From: a virus
Length of the DNA: 44,485 bases
Virus record (IMG/VR): IMGVR_UViG_3300027413_000012
Span: 1-44,485 of that record
Strand: one strand, 5' to 3'
Shown: piece by piece, positions 28,319-43,300 of the stretch
Numbering within the stretch: the stretch's first letter is position 1
Layout of the letters: the number at the start of each line of letters is the position of its first letter
The notes under the pieces: model-generated
Database searches by the model: none
Told to the model about the DNA's origin: nothing
The model's input: only the letters and a program-made list of their open reading frames with translations
Translations under genes and position numbers: made by a program

Positions 28319-31300
28319 ATGGCTGATAAAAAATATACAAAACTTCCCGTAATTCACCAGACTCCTGTAATAAAGAATTTTTTCGATACTACAGTAGAGC
28401 AACTTTTTAGTAAAGCAAACGTTGAGTCAATGTCTGCTTATGTGGGCAGGCGCGAAGAAGACTTATTGGATGCAAGAGATACATATATTTTGCAACCAAC
28501 TGCTGATAGGGATAAATTTAGTTTAGAACCAGCAGTAAGCTCAATTGACCAAACAACAGGTAAAAGTACAAATATCATGTTCTATGAGGACTATATTAAT
28601 GTACTTAAAAGTTATGGTGTTAATACACTAAATCAAAATAGTATCTTTGATACTGAAGCGTATACGTTTTTACCACCAATAAGTATTGATAAATTCGTTA
28701 ACTATCAAGAGTATTTTTGGAGCCCAAACGGCCCAACACCAGTTATTGTAGAAGGCACAGATACAAACCCTATAAACATTGAAAAAGATATTGTAGGTAA
28801 AAAGTCATTTACAACACCGAGCGGAGTTGAACTTAAATCAGGAATGGTTGTTACCTTTTCTGGAAACTATGTTATACCAAATAAATTCAAGAACGAAAAA
28901 CGATTTATTGTAGAAGGTGTAGGCGAGAGTATTATACTGCATGACAAAGAACAAAACTTTGCAACTGTGTTCAGTACTGAAGACTATATACCGTTTGACC
29001 AAACTATAATTGATAGTGATGATGACCTCGTTGCAACAGTACCAGACGGCACAACAGAATTTAATAGTGGCGGCTTAGCAGGTGTTGAAAACTATGTTTC
29101 AACAGCAGGACAAAATAATTGGCCTACTTCGGACTATGCATTTGATCAAACAGATCCAGATACAGGCATTGCACTGTGGGGAGGATATGTTGCACCCTTA
29201 GGCACACAACTTGTATATACTGTAGGCGGAGAAGGCGCTTATGATATCGAGCCTTTTGACAGTGATAACACTCAGGAAAATCCAGACTATATTATTATGG
29301 AGCGTGGAGCAACTGATAACAACGTATGGAGCAGAATTAACTTTTGGCATCATAAGAATAATTTCTTAGATGTTGGAGACCAATTACCTCCAAAAGGCAA
29401 ACGTGCAGTAAGACCTATTATAGAATTTGACAGAAATATCGAATTGTACAACTTTGGTACTACAGGTAAATTTTCAGTAGACATGAGTACAGAAGGTTAT
29501 CTGCAATCAGAAGTAGTTGGGCGTCCAACAGGAGCGTCAATTGATTCGGTAACATTACAACCTGGTAATACAATACTACTTGCAAGTGACGATGCGTCTG
29601 TTTCCCAACATGCATACATCATTAATGATGACGGTGCAGGCAATGTAGCATTATCTAAACTAGCAGACGAAAGTAGCCCTGCAGGATTATTAGACGGTGA
29701 TGCAGGTTTTATACCTTACGTTGCACAAAAAGGTGACGTAATCACAATTAAATTTGGTGCTAGATATCAAGGTATAGAATACTACTGGTCAGGCACTGAA
29801 TGGATAGCAGGACAGCAAAAGACAAAAATTAATACACCAATTGAATTTGTTATGTACGACTCTAACAAAGTTAGACTTGACAATGATGCATTGTACCCTA
29901 ACAGCACATTTACAGGTAATAATATCTTTGGATATACACCAGCAAACGCAAATAGAACAGCAGATCCTATTTTAGGATTTCCTTTAGAGTATAAAAACTT
30001 TAATAACTTTAGTGAAATATCCTTTACAAACCATCTAGATGATTATTTTGAATCGTATGTTCCTTTCGGTGGAACATCTAAGTCTCAAATTAAAGGCTAC
30101 ATATATTATAAGAAAAATAATAATGATGTAACATACGATACAGCATGGAGACCACTAGAAGACAAACTACAGCAACGTGTAGAAGACAGATATGTCATAA
30201 GCGATAGTGATTTTGAAACGGCTAGAAGGTTGTATCATATATCAGCAGTACCTACAAATTCAGATAGTGATATTGCAGGCTTAGTAGAGAAAAGTATTAG
30301 AGTGTATGTTAACGGTATTAGAACAGAACTGTTCTCGTACGACAGCGAACAAATTGCTATTAAGTTTAGCAGTTTTACATTTAGCAGATTAGATATAGTT
30401 GATATATTTACTGAAACAAAAACTGGTTACTTTATTAATGCAAAAACAGATGGCAGATATCACGTACCAGGTAGTTGGCATTCGAACTTAGACAATGCTG
30501 ATATTCTTTCGATATCGCAACCTGAATATTTAGAGCATTTTAAAAACTTAATGGAGTTTCAAGAAGATGCAAAAGGTGATTCTCTAGGTGCAAACAACTC
30601 TGCAGACATAAAAACAGAATTAAAATATGCAGACAAGATTTTACAGACTGATGATGATTTAAGATTGTCAGCATTCTTATTCAGCAACGATAAATTTAAT
30701 ATCAAAGACAGTATGGATTTTGTTGCTGAGGAATACGTTAAATATAAAAACAGATTAAAGAAAGAGATTGTTAACTTTGTAAACAGTAATGATTACAGTA
30801 CTATGTCTTACGGTGAAATGCTAGAGCTAGTAATAGAAAATGTTATAGCATATAATCAAGGTAAGAATGTATTCGACGATACATTCATGATAGCATTCGG
30901 TGACAAGTATATCGAAGAAAAAATTATTATTAACAATGTGCTAACAAAAGAATACACTTGTTCGCATTACTTGGATTTATTAAAAATTGATAACACCGTT
31001 TATGTATACGAAACAGACGGTACAACACCCGACAAACTGTTGTGTGCTGATATCGACTATGCTGTAAGTTCTAGCAACGGTGTTGTTACAATTACATTTA
31101 CAAACGGTTACACGCCAACACTAGGCAACACTATTAAAGTTAGACTATATGATGCTAACAGAGAAAGTGCCCAAGTACCGGCAACACCTAGTGCATTGGG
31201 AATGTACCCTATCACATATCCAGAGATTGTAACTGATGCATCATTTGTTAGTCCTATAAAGATGGTAGTAGGACATGATGGCAGTAAGTCTGTTGCACTA

Positions 31301-34300
31301 GATGATGTACACGACTTTATATTGTTAGAATTTGAGAAAAGAGTTTACAATGCCACACTACAACAGTTTAGGAATTCTGATAGTTTACCTGACTTAAATG
31401 TTACAGACATTAGACCAGGTAGATTTAGAACAACAGGCAGAAACAGAGACGAATTTTATGCATTGTTACGTTCTAACTTCAACAACTACATCACAAGAAA
31501 CAACGTAGATTTTGTTAAGAATGAATTTTACAAAGAAGACAACTTATGGACTTGGAATTATAATGCTGGGACGCCTAAGCCGGCTTACTGGAGAGGAATA
31601 TTTGAATCATGCTATGATACAGAACGCCCTCATACACATCCTTGGGAAATGATAGGATTTACTAGAAAACCTACATGGTGGGAAACAACATACGGCACAG
31701 ATTATAGTTCAACTAATGTTAATTTATGGGCTGACTTAGAACAAGGTATTATTAGACAAGGCAACAGAGAAAATGTAACTAACAGTAGATACAAAGAAAA
31801 TAATCCATACAGACGTATTGGATTGGCGTATGAGCTACCTGTTAACGCAAGTGGCGAGTTGATTGCACCTGCTAATATTATTAGCACAACAGCAACAACA
31901 AAATCGATTAATTGGGCCTCGACCACAAGCGGTACTTCATCTGCAGATGCAGATACAATTTTAGATGTTGACGGTTTAAGTGTTTGGGAAGTAGGCACAG
32001 TGATGAACATAACAACACATAATGTTATGAATCATCCAGTAGGCAACTTTCCTACATCTGACAATGCTAACACAATAGAAGATAAATCTTATTCGTACAC
32101 AATAGAATCGTTTGTAGGACGAGTAGATCCTAGTAGTTTAGGAACAAATTATGCAAACGCAACTTCAACTAGCAACACTGCAATTGGTCTAGCAACTAAC
32201 GGTGCATTAATTACTAATGCTAACTCAGGTATAGCACACAGCGATAGCACTAACTTTACTTACAACAACATGTTTAGAAATGAAGTTAGCAGAGATACAG
32301 CCGGCGGCGCACCTGACAATAACGGCATTTACGGATATATTCAACCTAGCCCACAGGCAGTTGGATTGGACAACTGGAATACAACTGCTCATTCACCTAT
32401 AGTAGGTTGGGCATTTGATGGTTTCCCAATTTACGGACCGTACGGATACTCAGACAGAGCAAATGCTTCGAGTAGCATTAAAAGAATAGAAAGTAGTTAC
32501 AGTTTAAAAACAACAGCGAGGTCAACAATAGGTGGCTTGCCTACCGGAGAGTTTGTAGAAGACTACGAGTACAATTCTGCAACTGGTGACCTTGATGCAT
32601 ACAATGGCCGTCACGGCATAACTCCTGAATTTCCTGGAGGCACATATTACTATGTTGCAACTATAGATACTGACAGCAAGCCAGCATATCCATACACAAC
32701 AGGACCAAGTTTTGCATCAATACCGAGAACTGTTAGTACAAATAATAACGGTACTGCTACTACCCAGGATCAGACTCTTGCAACGTTTACTGCTTTAAGT
32801 ACATTAAGTACAGCATACTCAGTAAACACAGAACTTACAAATAAAAATTGGAAATTTGGAGACAATGCTCCTGTAGAAAATGCATGGAGAATCTCAGAAG
32901 GTTATCCATTTGCGGTTATGCAGGCGCTATTATTAGCACAGCCTGGTAAGTTTGCCAGTGTGTTCTCTGATCCAAGAAAACCGTTTAGAGGTCTTGCTAA
33001 CTCTAAACAATTATTAGATAGAGATACAAAGAGACGAATTAAAACTAAATTAGCAGACATACATGGCGAAGTTACTGCATCAGAACAAACAGTTTATACT
33101 GTGGGCTTTACGCAGTTCATCCATGCATTTATGAAATTCCAAGGTCTTAACACAACAGCAGAATTTGTTAAACCTTACAGATCAATTATAAGCAAACTTG
33201 GTCATAAATTTGCTGGCTACATAGACAAAGATACTATGACAGTGTTCAGTGATAGTTACAGTTCAACTGGTAACAGTTCAAGTTTAATATTACCTCAAGA
33301 AGATATTGAAATAAATGTGCATGTAGGACCTTACAGCACAACAAACGATTTTACTGGTGTATTAATTACTTACACAACAGACGGCAAGTACAAGATAGAC
33401 GGCTATAACTCAGTGAAACGTTTCTTTGAAATAGAAGAAAGTAATATTAATGGCCCACAATCAGAAGTTTCTGTTGGCGGAGAACCTGTTGCATTTGGAA
33501 ATTATAGCAACAGTACAAATTACCAAATAGGCACAGTAGTAAAATCCGGTTATAACTTTTATAGAGCAAAAGAGTTTGCTGGAGCAGGCAGTGTTGTAAC
33601 AGACACATCAGTTTGGCAGAGACTACCTTCATTGCCAATGACTGGTGCCGCCGAAGCAACATTATACTTAACAGGCACAGGTACAATTAAGAAAGTTGAA
33701 TATGGCACAGTGTTTGATACTGTTGACGAAGTATTTGACTTCTTAAATAGTTTAGGCAGAAAGCAAGAAGCAATGGGTTACGACTTCGGCGAGTTTAACG
33801 GAGATATTAATGATGTTAACAACTGGCTATATAGCGGAAGGCAATTCCTGTTCTGGAGCATAGGCAAATGGGCCGCAGGTAACACATTAAGTTTAAGTCC
33901 ATTAGCATCTGGAGTCAAGTTTACAGCACCAATTGGTAGAGTAAGCAAAATTATTGACGTTGACCAAAGTCAATACAGCATATTGGATCAAGAAGGCAGA
34001 TCAATAAAAACTTCCGAGTGTGAGATTATTAGAGATACAAATAAGATTACTATTAATCCACCTGAAGGCAAACAGATTTACGGTGTAATATTATACACAA
34101 ATGAAATTGAACATGCAATGGTATTATCAAATAAAACTATATTTGGTGATACAATATTTGACAACGTTTTAAGTCAAAGACAACGTAGAATAAAAATTAA
34201 AGGTAAACGTACTGCTAATTGGAACGGCACATTAACAGCAGACGGCTACATTATCACAGACAATGGCTTAAAGCCAAACTTTGATACACTTGCAGGCGAC

Positions 34301-37300
34301 ATGGGCAAATATAATGAGATTGGACATGTACCAGTTGAGAAACAACTATACGAAGCAAGTAGAAGACAATACGGATATGAAGAAAGAAAATATTTAAGAG
34401 AATTTGAACTTACGCAAGATGACCAGTATGATTTTTATTCTGGCATGATTAGAAGTAAAGGTACTAAGAATAGTATCGAAGTATTACTTAACAGCGACAA
34501 AGTTCTTGTTCCAGGTAGTGTCGCAGTTTATGATGAATGGGCTCTTAAAGCGGGCGACTTCGGTGACATAGAAAACTACCAAACAATAGATTTAAAAATT
34601 ACAGAAAGTGAAATAACAAACGAAAGACAACTTATACAAGTTGCTTACCCAGAAGACATTGTTAGTAAAGTTAACGAAGTGGAAGTACTTGATAGAACAA
34701 CTAAATTCTACCAAAGACCATTCTTAGAAATTGAACCGCCTCCTGCAGACATTCCAGGAAGTTTTGAATATGGTGGCGGCACAACTGCTAAAGCAACAGT
34801 TAATATCGGAACAGATGGAAGAATATCTGATGTTACTGTAGATGAACCAGGATACGGATATACTATTAATCCTAGTGTAACAGTAGTTGCGGCACAGTTG
34901 TTTACAGCAAATATTACTACAACATTCTTGAAACCATATGCTGTTTCTACAAGCAATATAACAGTTGCAGATTTAACTTCAGCTGGTAATATTTTAATTA
35001 CAGATAATTTTAGTTCTAATGTAAACACTGTTATTGATCTAAGTTCAGTTACTACTGTAGAAGATGTTGCTAACGCAATTAATTCAACAAACGATATTAG
35101 TGCAAATATTTCAGCAACGTTTACTAGAACAGCAGGTGCAGGAATTGAAGAATTCTACTTAACAATTAAGGGCAGTGACTTTACACTAGCAGAGCAAGGT
35201 GCCGGCACAACGTTAGAAAGCACATTAAACTTACCTGCAAAACGGTACCAGCCGAGACAACGTTACAGTTTCGAAACTGCAAACAGCACAACGTTTAGTG
35301 ATATTATTGTTTCTGTTGACGGCGCAACTACAACAGGTAATGTTGTAGGCTCAGCGGGTTCGCATGATTGGGAGTTTGACGAAGGTAGCAGAACAACCAT
35401 TGTTACTAACTCATTATTATCAGGTAACGTTTCACAGAGCTTTACATTTACACCAGTAAGTGTTAGTGACGGTATAACAACAACAAATGAAATAGCCGCA
35501 GACAATTTACAAATTATTAACGGCAGTTATCCTCATGTCGATGTAGAAATTAATGGTATTAAACTACCAGAAACTAGCGAAGAAGCATTATACACAATTA
35601 CTAGTAATGTTTCCTCAGGGGAATCTACTATAACATTCCTAGACTGTGGTGCTATTCCTGGTTCACCCATACAGCCTAATTCAACTATAGAAATTATTGA
35701 ACGTGGCACAATTGATTTAGAAGACTCATATCAAGGTGACTTACCTGGTTCATCGATGAACATTAAAGTATTCGCCAACGATGCATTAGCGGCTAAGTTA
35801 ACGCAGATAAGAACATTTGAAATTTATCCAGATTCCAAAGATGATGCAACAATATTAATTGATGTTGATGATCCTCAGAGATTGACAGTAAGACCTTCTG
35901 ACATGGCAGAGAAAGGCTTATGGCCTATGACATCAAGTGTTAGTTATGTAGGCATGGTAGACAGCAAGTATGCGCCTTTACCTAACTCAGGTTATGTATC
36001 AAAGTATAATGTACAGTACCAAGCATTCGACATTTATGATTTTGAAAACTTGTTTGATGTTACTAAAATTACTAAAACATACAAATTGCCAAAAGTAAAC
36101 GACATGGTTCACTTTGCAAAAGGCGAGCATGAAGAATTTGAAGTTTATAAACTTACAGACACTGGTGCAAATATTTCGTATGTAGAATACGACAACACTG
36201 TTGGGACATCGTTCCTTTGGGCAGACGTTAAGTTGTCCGATATTATTCTAGACAACAATATGATGCCTGCCACTGCTGGAACATTTGTAACAGGTGAGCA
36301 ATACATAATTGTAACAGAAGGTTCAACTGACTTCACACTAATTGGAGCCGCAAACAGTATTCCAGGCACAACATTTACTGCAACAGGCGTTGGAGCTGGT
36401 AACGGTACAGCATCTTTAAGCACAGACTATGACCACACTAAATGGTTTGATCAGGTATTAGCACTTAAAGGCGACAACGTTATATCGGACTCGTATAAAG
36501 ACTTAGTATCATTTGACGGCAACCCGATATATGTAACAGAACAAGCAGAAGTAGACCATCCTGTAACAAGATTTATAAGCGAAGAAAAAGTTGCTGAACA
36601 ATCGGTTGAGATGGGCAATATCCAATACACAATTCCAGCAGTTAATTCAATTCTCGAGATTAGACCGCAACTAAGTGGTAATATTATAAGTGCTGAACCA
36701 GTTGCATTACAACATGCATACCAGTTTGCTAGAGCAACAGTCCCTACAACAACAGACATAACAATCTTTAGAAGTGTAGATGCTGTACCTGATATGAGAG
36801 TTGTTAACAACCAATTAACGTTTACAATTAATAACGGTCACACAACTGGAGTTGCAATTGGGCATTATTTAAAGTTTAACGACAACAGCGGATCAAATTT
36901 AAACGGAAACATATTCCAAGTTGCAAATCTAACAGGTGCTGGCGATGTACAATTATATGCTAACACAACAGTATTAGGCGGCATGACTAACACAGTGCCT
37001 AAAGCAAACATTAGTTTTATAAACTTTGGTAAAAACAAAACAGGCAATACAAGTATTGATTATGATGTACAAATGTATTCACCTAAACATGAGTTTAGAA
37101 CAGGCACCGAGATTGTGTTTGATGTCGATAATATGGGTGGTAGTGCAGGCGAAGTATTTACAGTTAAAGCAACTACTGACGACACATTTACAGTTGGCTC
37201 TAGACTATATGGCACTAATTCATCATTGAATGTAATCACAGATAGTGCAAATGTTTCATTAGCAAAAACAACACTAAAGATTACAGCAGTTCCAAACAGC

Positions 37301-40300
37301 CTTTCAACTATGGGCCATAGTAACGAAGAAATATCAGACGCCTTAATTAACGGCATAACAGTTAGATTCAAAGATTCTTCAGGTACTGAGTTAGCAGATG
37401 CCAGTTTTGCTCCAAAGAATATTAGAGCAGAGAAAGTTCTTAATAAAGATTTGATATCAGACAGTGTAGGTAAATTAGGAAACATATCTGTTCCTGTACA
37501 AGGCACTGTTGAGAGTAGTGTTACAAGCGGCACAATAGTAGATGTAACAACACCTGCAATTGTTGAACCGGGAATGTATTTGTTCCATGAAAGTATAGAG
37601 GAACCAGTAGAGGTTCTAAGTGTTAATTTCGATCTTGATAACGAAGGTTCTGAACCTGTAAAGTTAATTAAAAGTGCTAACGCAACAACTAATACACTTA
37701 CATTATCAAGTACATCAAATATCCGTGTAGGCGACTTTATTACACTAACAGGTGTAATAGATGCCGAAGAGGACACAGTAACAGTAGCAAGTATATCAGG
37801 AAGAGACATAACGTTGTCACAGGGCATTACATCAGTTACAACGGTGGGTATAACACCAGAAGGCGAACCGTATAATATTTTATGGGACGAAACACAATTT
37901 GATTATTACGATATTACTCTAGCTGATGGCAGAGTAATTAATAATAACGATACGTTGAAGTTTAGGCATAAAGGCGATGGTCAAGTTGCTAATGTTACAG
38001 TTAAGAACACAGTAACATTGTCCTCAAACGACACAATAGAATTTGCAAAAGCGATTCGCGAAATAGTTCCAGGTATTCCTGCAGAGATGGTAGACCTTGT
38101 TGTGTTCGATATTGAACCTGATACTTACACAGGCGGTAACTTAGACGAAACAAACTTATCGTTCACAATCAACGAAGCAACAAAAATTACAACAGATGCA
38201 GATCTATCTACACTTGAAAATTTAGATTACGTGAAAATTAATAAACTGTCGCCTGAACTTATTATACAAAAAATAAGAAAGGTCGACACTACAACAAATA
38301 GTTTTGTTGTACTAGATACAATGTTAGCACCTATAGAAGATGAATTTACTGTGGCAACTGGTGTTACAGCAGATACGAGTGTAAGCATAGTAGGTACTAC
38401 TAATAGACTAGTTATTGGAATGAATGTTAGTGGCACAGGTGTTCCAGCAAATACAAAAGTTGAGGCTGTATCCGACAACGAAACAGATATTACATTAACA
38501 AATGCAGTTACATTGAGTGCAGGTGACATAATACAAACTACAATGACAATGTATGAAGAAGCAACATTTATGAGTGCAAACACAGTTATTACAACTAGAG
38601 AAGACCACTCATTTGCAATAGACGGATCAGACAAGTTAATAGGAAAAGAAATAACAGTAAATGCGTTTGAACCTGATTATTATAATAATACATTCACAGT
38701 AGTTGATATTCCAACAGCAAATACAATAGTTGTTGACTACCCTGGATTTGCACACCCATACGAAATAGGCGGCGAAACATATAGTTCTAAATTCGGATAT
38801 CTTATGTGGGGAGAAGATGCTGGAAAATTAACAGGTAAAGACGGCTTTATTCCGTTCTTGGTTGCAGACCATTTAGGTGATATTAAAATGAATGGGGCAG
38901 ATGTTGTTAAGGGTGTTTACCCGTGGCACAGTGTAGAACAATATGCCAATGACATCAGAGATACTATGTACAGCAAAGCTGGTTCAGTAGTTAAGAAAGG
39001 CTCCATGGGTATTCGAATTGATTTTATGAACATAAAACAAGCAGTAGCGGCATACCAAGCGGCAGGTGGCAAACCTGGTGCACGACCTGGTGCAAAGGCG
39101 GCACCATTGCCAGTCGGAACAAAGAAAACAAGTACAGCAAAAGCTACACCGCCTGTAACAGCAAAAGCAGGACCTAGTGCTCCACCGCCTGAGCCAGCAA
39201 AAGCCGGTAAACCACAAAATCAATTTACTGATCAGGCTGATGTTATTAACACAGTCCGCGGGCAATGTGGCGTAACTACAGACAAAGAACCTACACTAAC
39301 ACCACAAGAAATTGCAAATTCGGCATTGTTAGAAGGGCTAACAAATCTTGTAGATAATATATTGCCTCACCAACAAGCAATGGTACAACCACAAGCACAG
39401 AATTACTTAAACACTAAACAAATGGGATATTCGTTAGGCGGCGGACAACTTACAAACGACAGCATTACTTACGGTGACGGTGGCAGTAAGTGGGGCACTC
39501 AGCAATCTGTATATAATTACAGTACAGGTGCATGGGAGTCGGTAGACGTAGGAACATCTTGGACACGAGACGGCGTAACATATACAATGAAGGGCGACGG
39601 AACAATTGAGGGTGACGATGGTACAATATGGGTAACATCAGCAACAAGAACTCAGAAAGGATCAATGGGTGCATTAGGAGATCAGTACGCCAATTACGGT
39701 AAAAAATACGGCGGCTCCGATGGGTTGACATTTGGTGGTGGTAGCAGTACTCCATTGACAGGTAAAATTGCATTGTTTAATGACGTAGCGTTAGGCGAAA
39801 CGGTTCAAGACAGACCGGGACTTAGCATCGAACATGCAGATTATAATTGTGCAGAATTAATAACACATACACATAATTATGAACTGCAAAGCGAGACATG
39901 TTGGCTAGATGCAAATGGCAAGAATCCGACAGGCAAACAAAGGCAAGTATGGAAGTGTACGACAGCTGATCAACCTCATTTAGGTATATGTGATAAAAAG
40001 ATAGATACACGATATGTAGAAGGTATCCAAAGTTGCTACAGCCCTTATGCAGACGCCTTTAAAGCTACATGGGATAAAGACGTTGCTAATGAAGGTACAT
40101 CTGCAACATTTACTGTAACTGCTGACAACGTTGTAGCAGGTGAAACAGTTGAAGTTGATGCAACTGGTTCTGTGAATCTAGCAAACAATATTTCGCGAGA
40201 TATATCAGGTGGATTAGTAACTCCATTTACTATGACATTCAGTGTAGATGGGAACGGTAAAGGTACTGCAACAAAAACAGTAACATTTGTTAATGATAGT

Positions 40301-43300
40301 ACAACAGAAGGACAAGAAACATTAAGATTCCAACTACGAGCAACAACAAACAAAAACAGTAATACTGGAAGACCGGCTGATACTGTTGCAGTAGGAGATA
40401 CAAGTCTAGATCCAATACCAACATATACACTTATAAGTGCAGATAAAACCCGAGTAAGTGAAAACGGCGAGAGAATACAGTTTATAGTAGAAGGTAAAAA
40501 TTTATCACCAAATGCATCTCTAACAGCCACAATGACAGGCGTACAACGTTCTGACTTTGATAGTGGCGGCGATTTATCTAACTCAATGACACTAACATTT
40601 AACATGGTTTATATCGGTGCCGCAGGAATATGGCGTGGTGTTGCAGAAGTAATGACAAAACAAGATGAGACAACAGAAGGTGCAGAAACATTAACACTAA
40701 CACCAGCTGGAGCAGACTCTAACGGAGCAAGTGTAGGATTAACAGGTAGTGCTTCTATAGGAACAGTGAGTGTTGTGATTGACGATACTTCGCTAAGTCC
40801 AGTGCCTGATTTCGAAGAAGTAGATTACTACTTGTATCATTTAAATGGTCCTACAACTGAAACCACAAGTTTCCACTTAGCGGCAGATACTAGTATTAAC
40901 AAAACATTAAACATATTCTTTAACATGTACGGTGCGGCTGATAGAATGGATGTGTACCAAGGTACTACTAAAGGTAACAAACAAAGACTTGTTGCATCAA
41001 CATCTACTAACCCAAACTGTACTACACTGACAACAGCAGAAAGAAATAGATTTGACAATATAAAAACAAACCTAAGTGGTGAAGGCACCACCGGATCAGT
41101 TGATATGGGCGGCGTCACAAGCGGTGGTGGTAGAAAGAATGTAGGTAAATGCTTCTTTAACTACAGACCCGGTAACGGAAGATGGATAACAGTTGTAACT
41201 AAAAGAGCTGTAGGTGGCTCAAATTCTTCTGTATTCCTTTGGGCCGCAGATAGATTCTTAATAGACAGAGGACAAAATCCTTGGTACTTCGAAGCATCAA
41301 ATAGTTCCAACGGTGCCGGTGCTCCATCTGGTACTGGATCATCTGGCGGAGCATCTAATCAAGGCGGTGGCAGTAACTCTGGCGGTAATACTCATCAAAG
41401 AAAAAATAGCAACACAAATAACCAGGGCTGTACATCAGTACAGTATAATACAGTAAATAGTGCCAAAACTGGTAGTACTACACATAAGGTTAATCAGACT
41501 GGACAGAACACCGCAGTAAATCCAGTAGCACTGGCACAATTTAACGGACTGACACTCCCACTTTTAGGTTTCCATATCGGCATGGTAGGTAATGGCCCGG
41601 GATTAGGTACTAAGCCTAATATTCGAAGTGCAGGACAAACTACCACAGTTAAACGTTTTGATAACCAGGAATCATTTTTTAAAGGTAGTATAACAGCAAG
41701 TGCAACTAACTTTAATAATACAGGAAATCAGCCTACAGGTCCACTAAGTGGCAGACCGTCATTTGCGGCGGCAGATGGTTCGTTTGTGCCAAGCACAAAA
41801 TCACCGATACCAGATAACAGTGCGTTTAATCCGCATAGTAATCCTCAAAAGCCTAAGCCACGTGTAATGACAATTTCACTATTAAAGAAAAATAGTACAG
41901 GAATGTATGGACCTCTTATCGCAGGAGCGTCACAGGCGGCATTGGATATACCGATGGACGAATACTGTATGGGTAAGAAAGTTAAGTTCTGTGCAACTAA
42001 TAAATGGATAGACCCAGGTAGTAATGGTCCGAATGGTGTTGCTACAGGGCATTCTATATATAGTGTGAGAGCAGGTGACTCGTTTTGGATTAATAGCACA
42101 CAAATAACATTAAATGGTGTAACAGATACGGCAAGTATGAGAGCGGCTATTGAGCAATCATCACTTGGAGGAACAGTCGACGTAACAGAGGTAGATGACG
42201 GTTCCGGCGGTCGCTGTGTTGAAGTTAGAATGAGAGACAATACTCCAGACCCAATAATTTTAAGAAATGGTTGTAAAGGCGGAGAATTAAAAGAAGTACT
42301 AGACTATACTGTTAATAATAAAAAGAATTACGCCTATAGTGAGTCAACAACACTTGCAGGCACTAGAACAAGCACAACAAATGTAAGTACAGATATATCA
42401 GCTGATACAGATTCAAATGCTAACACGGCTGACGTAAAAGTTGGTTCGGTTTCAACAACAGCATCAGGCACTGATTATATTACAAATACTATAACAGCAC
42501 AACAACGTCTGCAGAGAAAAGTTCCTTCTACTATAACGCAAGGATTTAATGGCTCAGGTTACGTCTTCGGCGATATTTTAAGAGCTGTAGGTGGCGTAGC
42601 AGTAAGTCAGCAAAGTAATCCAGCATTTAGTGGAGGCGAAGGACTTGGTATATACGGAATAAGTTTTGCTAAAGGCGGTTTTGGATACGGAAAAATGAAT
42701 CCAGCAACAGGCGAATATGAGAATGATGGCAGTACAAGAATTATTGTTGGCGGGCCTGGACAGAGTGGTTATGGATTTGAATTTGACGAACGTGATATTA
42801 AAGTTGATCCGGTGACAGGTGCACTAATTGGAGTTAGCTGGACTGACGGCGTTACTAATTACAATGGTCTACCAGCTATCCCTACAGGAAATAACAACGG
42901 TACAGGCTTGTTTGGTCAAGGTTATGTATATAATAATCCTCCGAGTGTGACTATTATTGGCAAAGGTAGAAAAGCCGTAGGCAGAGTAATTTTTAATTCC
43001 GATGCACCTTCTTCAGCTGAAGAAGTAGCAGTATTTAAAGTTACAAGAGTAGATGATGACGGTGCTATTGTAGATTTAAAAATACTAAACAGAGGACTAT
43101 ACCAAACATTCCCAGGTGACCTTAATAGTGGTGTTCCGTTAGAATACCATATTCAAAAAGAAAATTCAGATAGTTCCGGTGGTGGCGGCCTAAGTTTTTC
43201 CCCGGCGGCACCTGGAACAGTTGCACCAACTAACCGTAACGCAGGTAAAGGCGGAAGAGTATTCTTAACAGGAAGATTAATAGGCGATTGCACACAAAAA

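Noticed and set aside
37060-37827. 255-codon minus-strand ORF inside the giant gene (and several shorter ones between 31702 and 44381)
   Set aside because: The plus frame is open and carries recognisable domains throughout; the minus ORFs are composition shadows rich in Ser, Thr, Val and Leu with no promoter or ribosome binding site.
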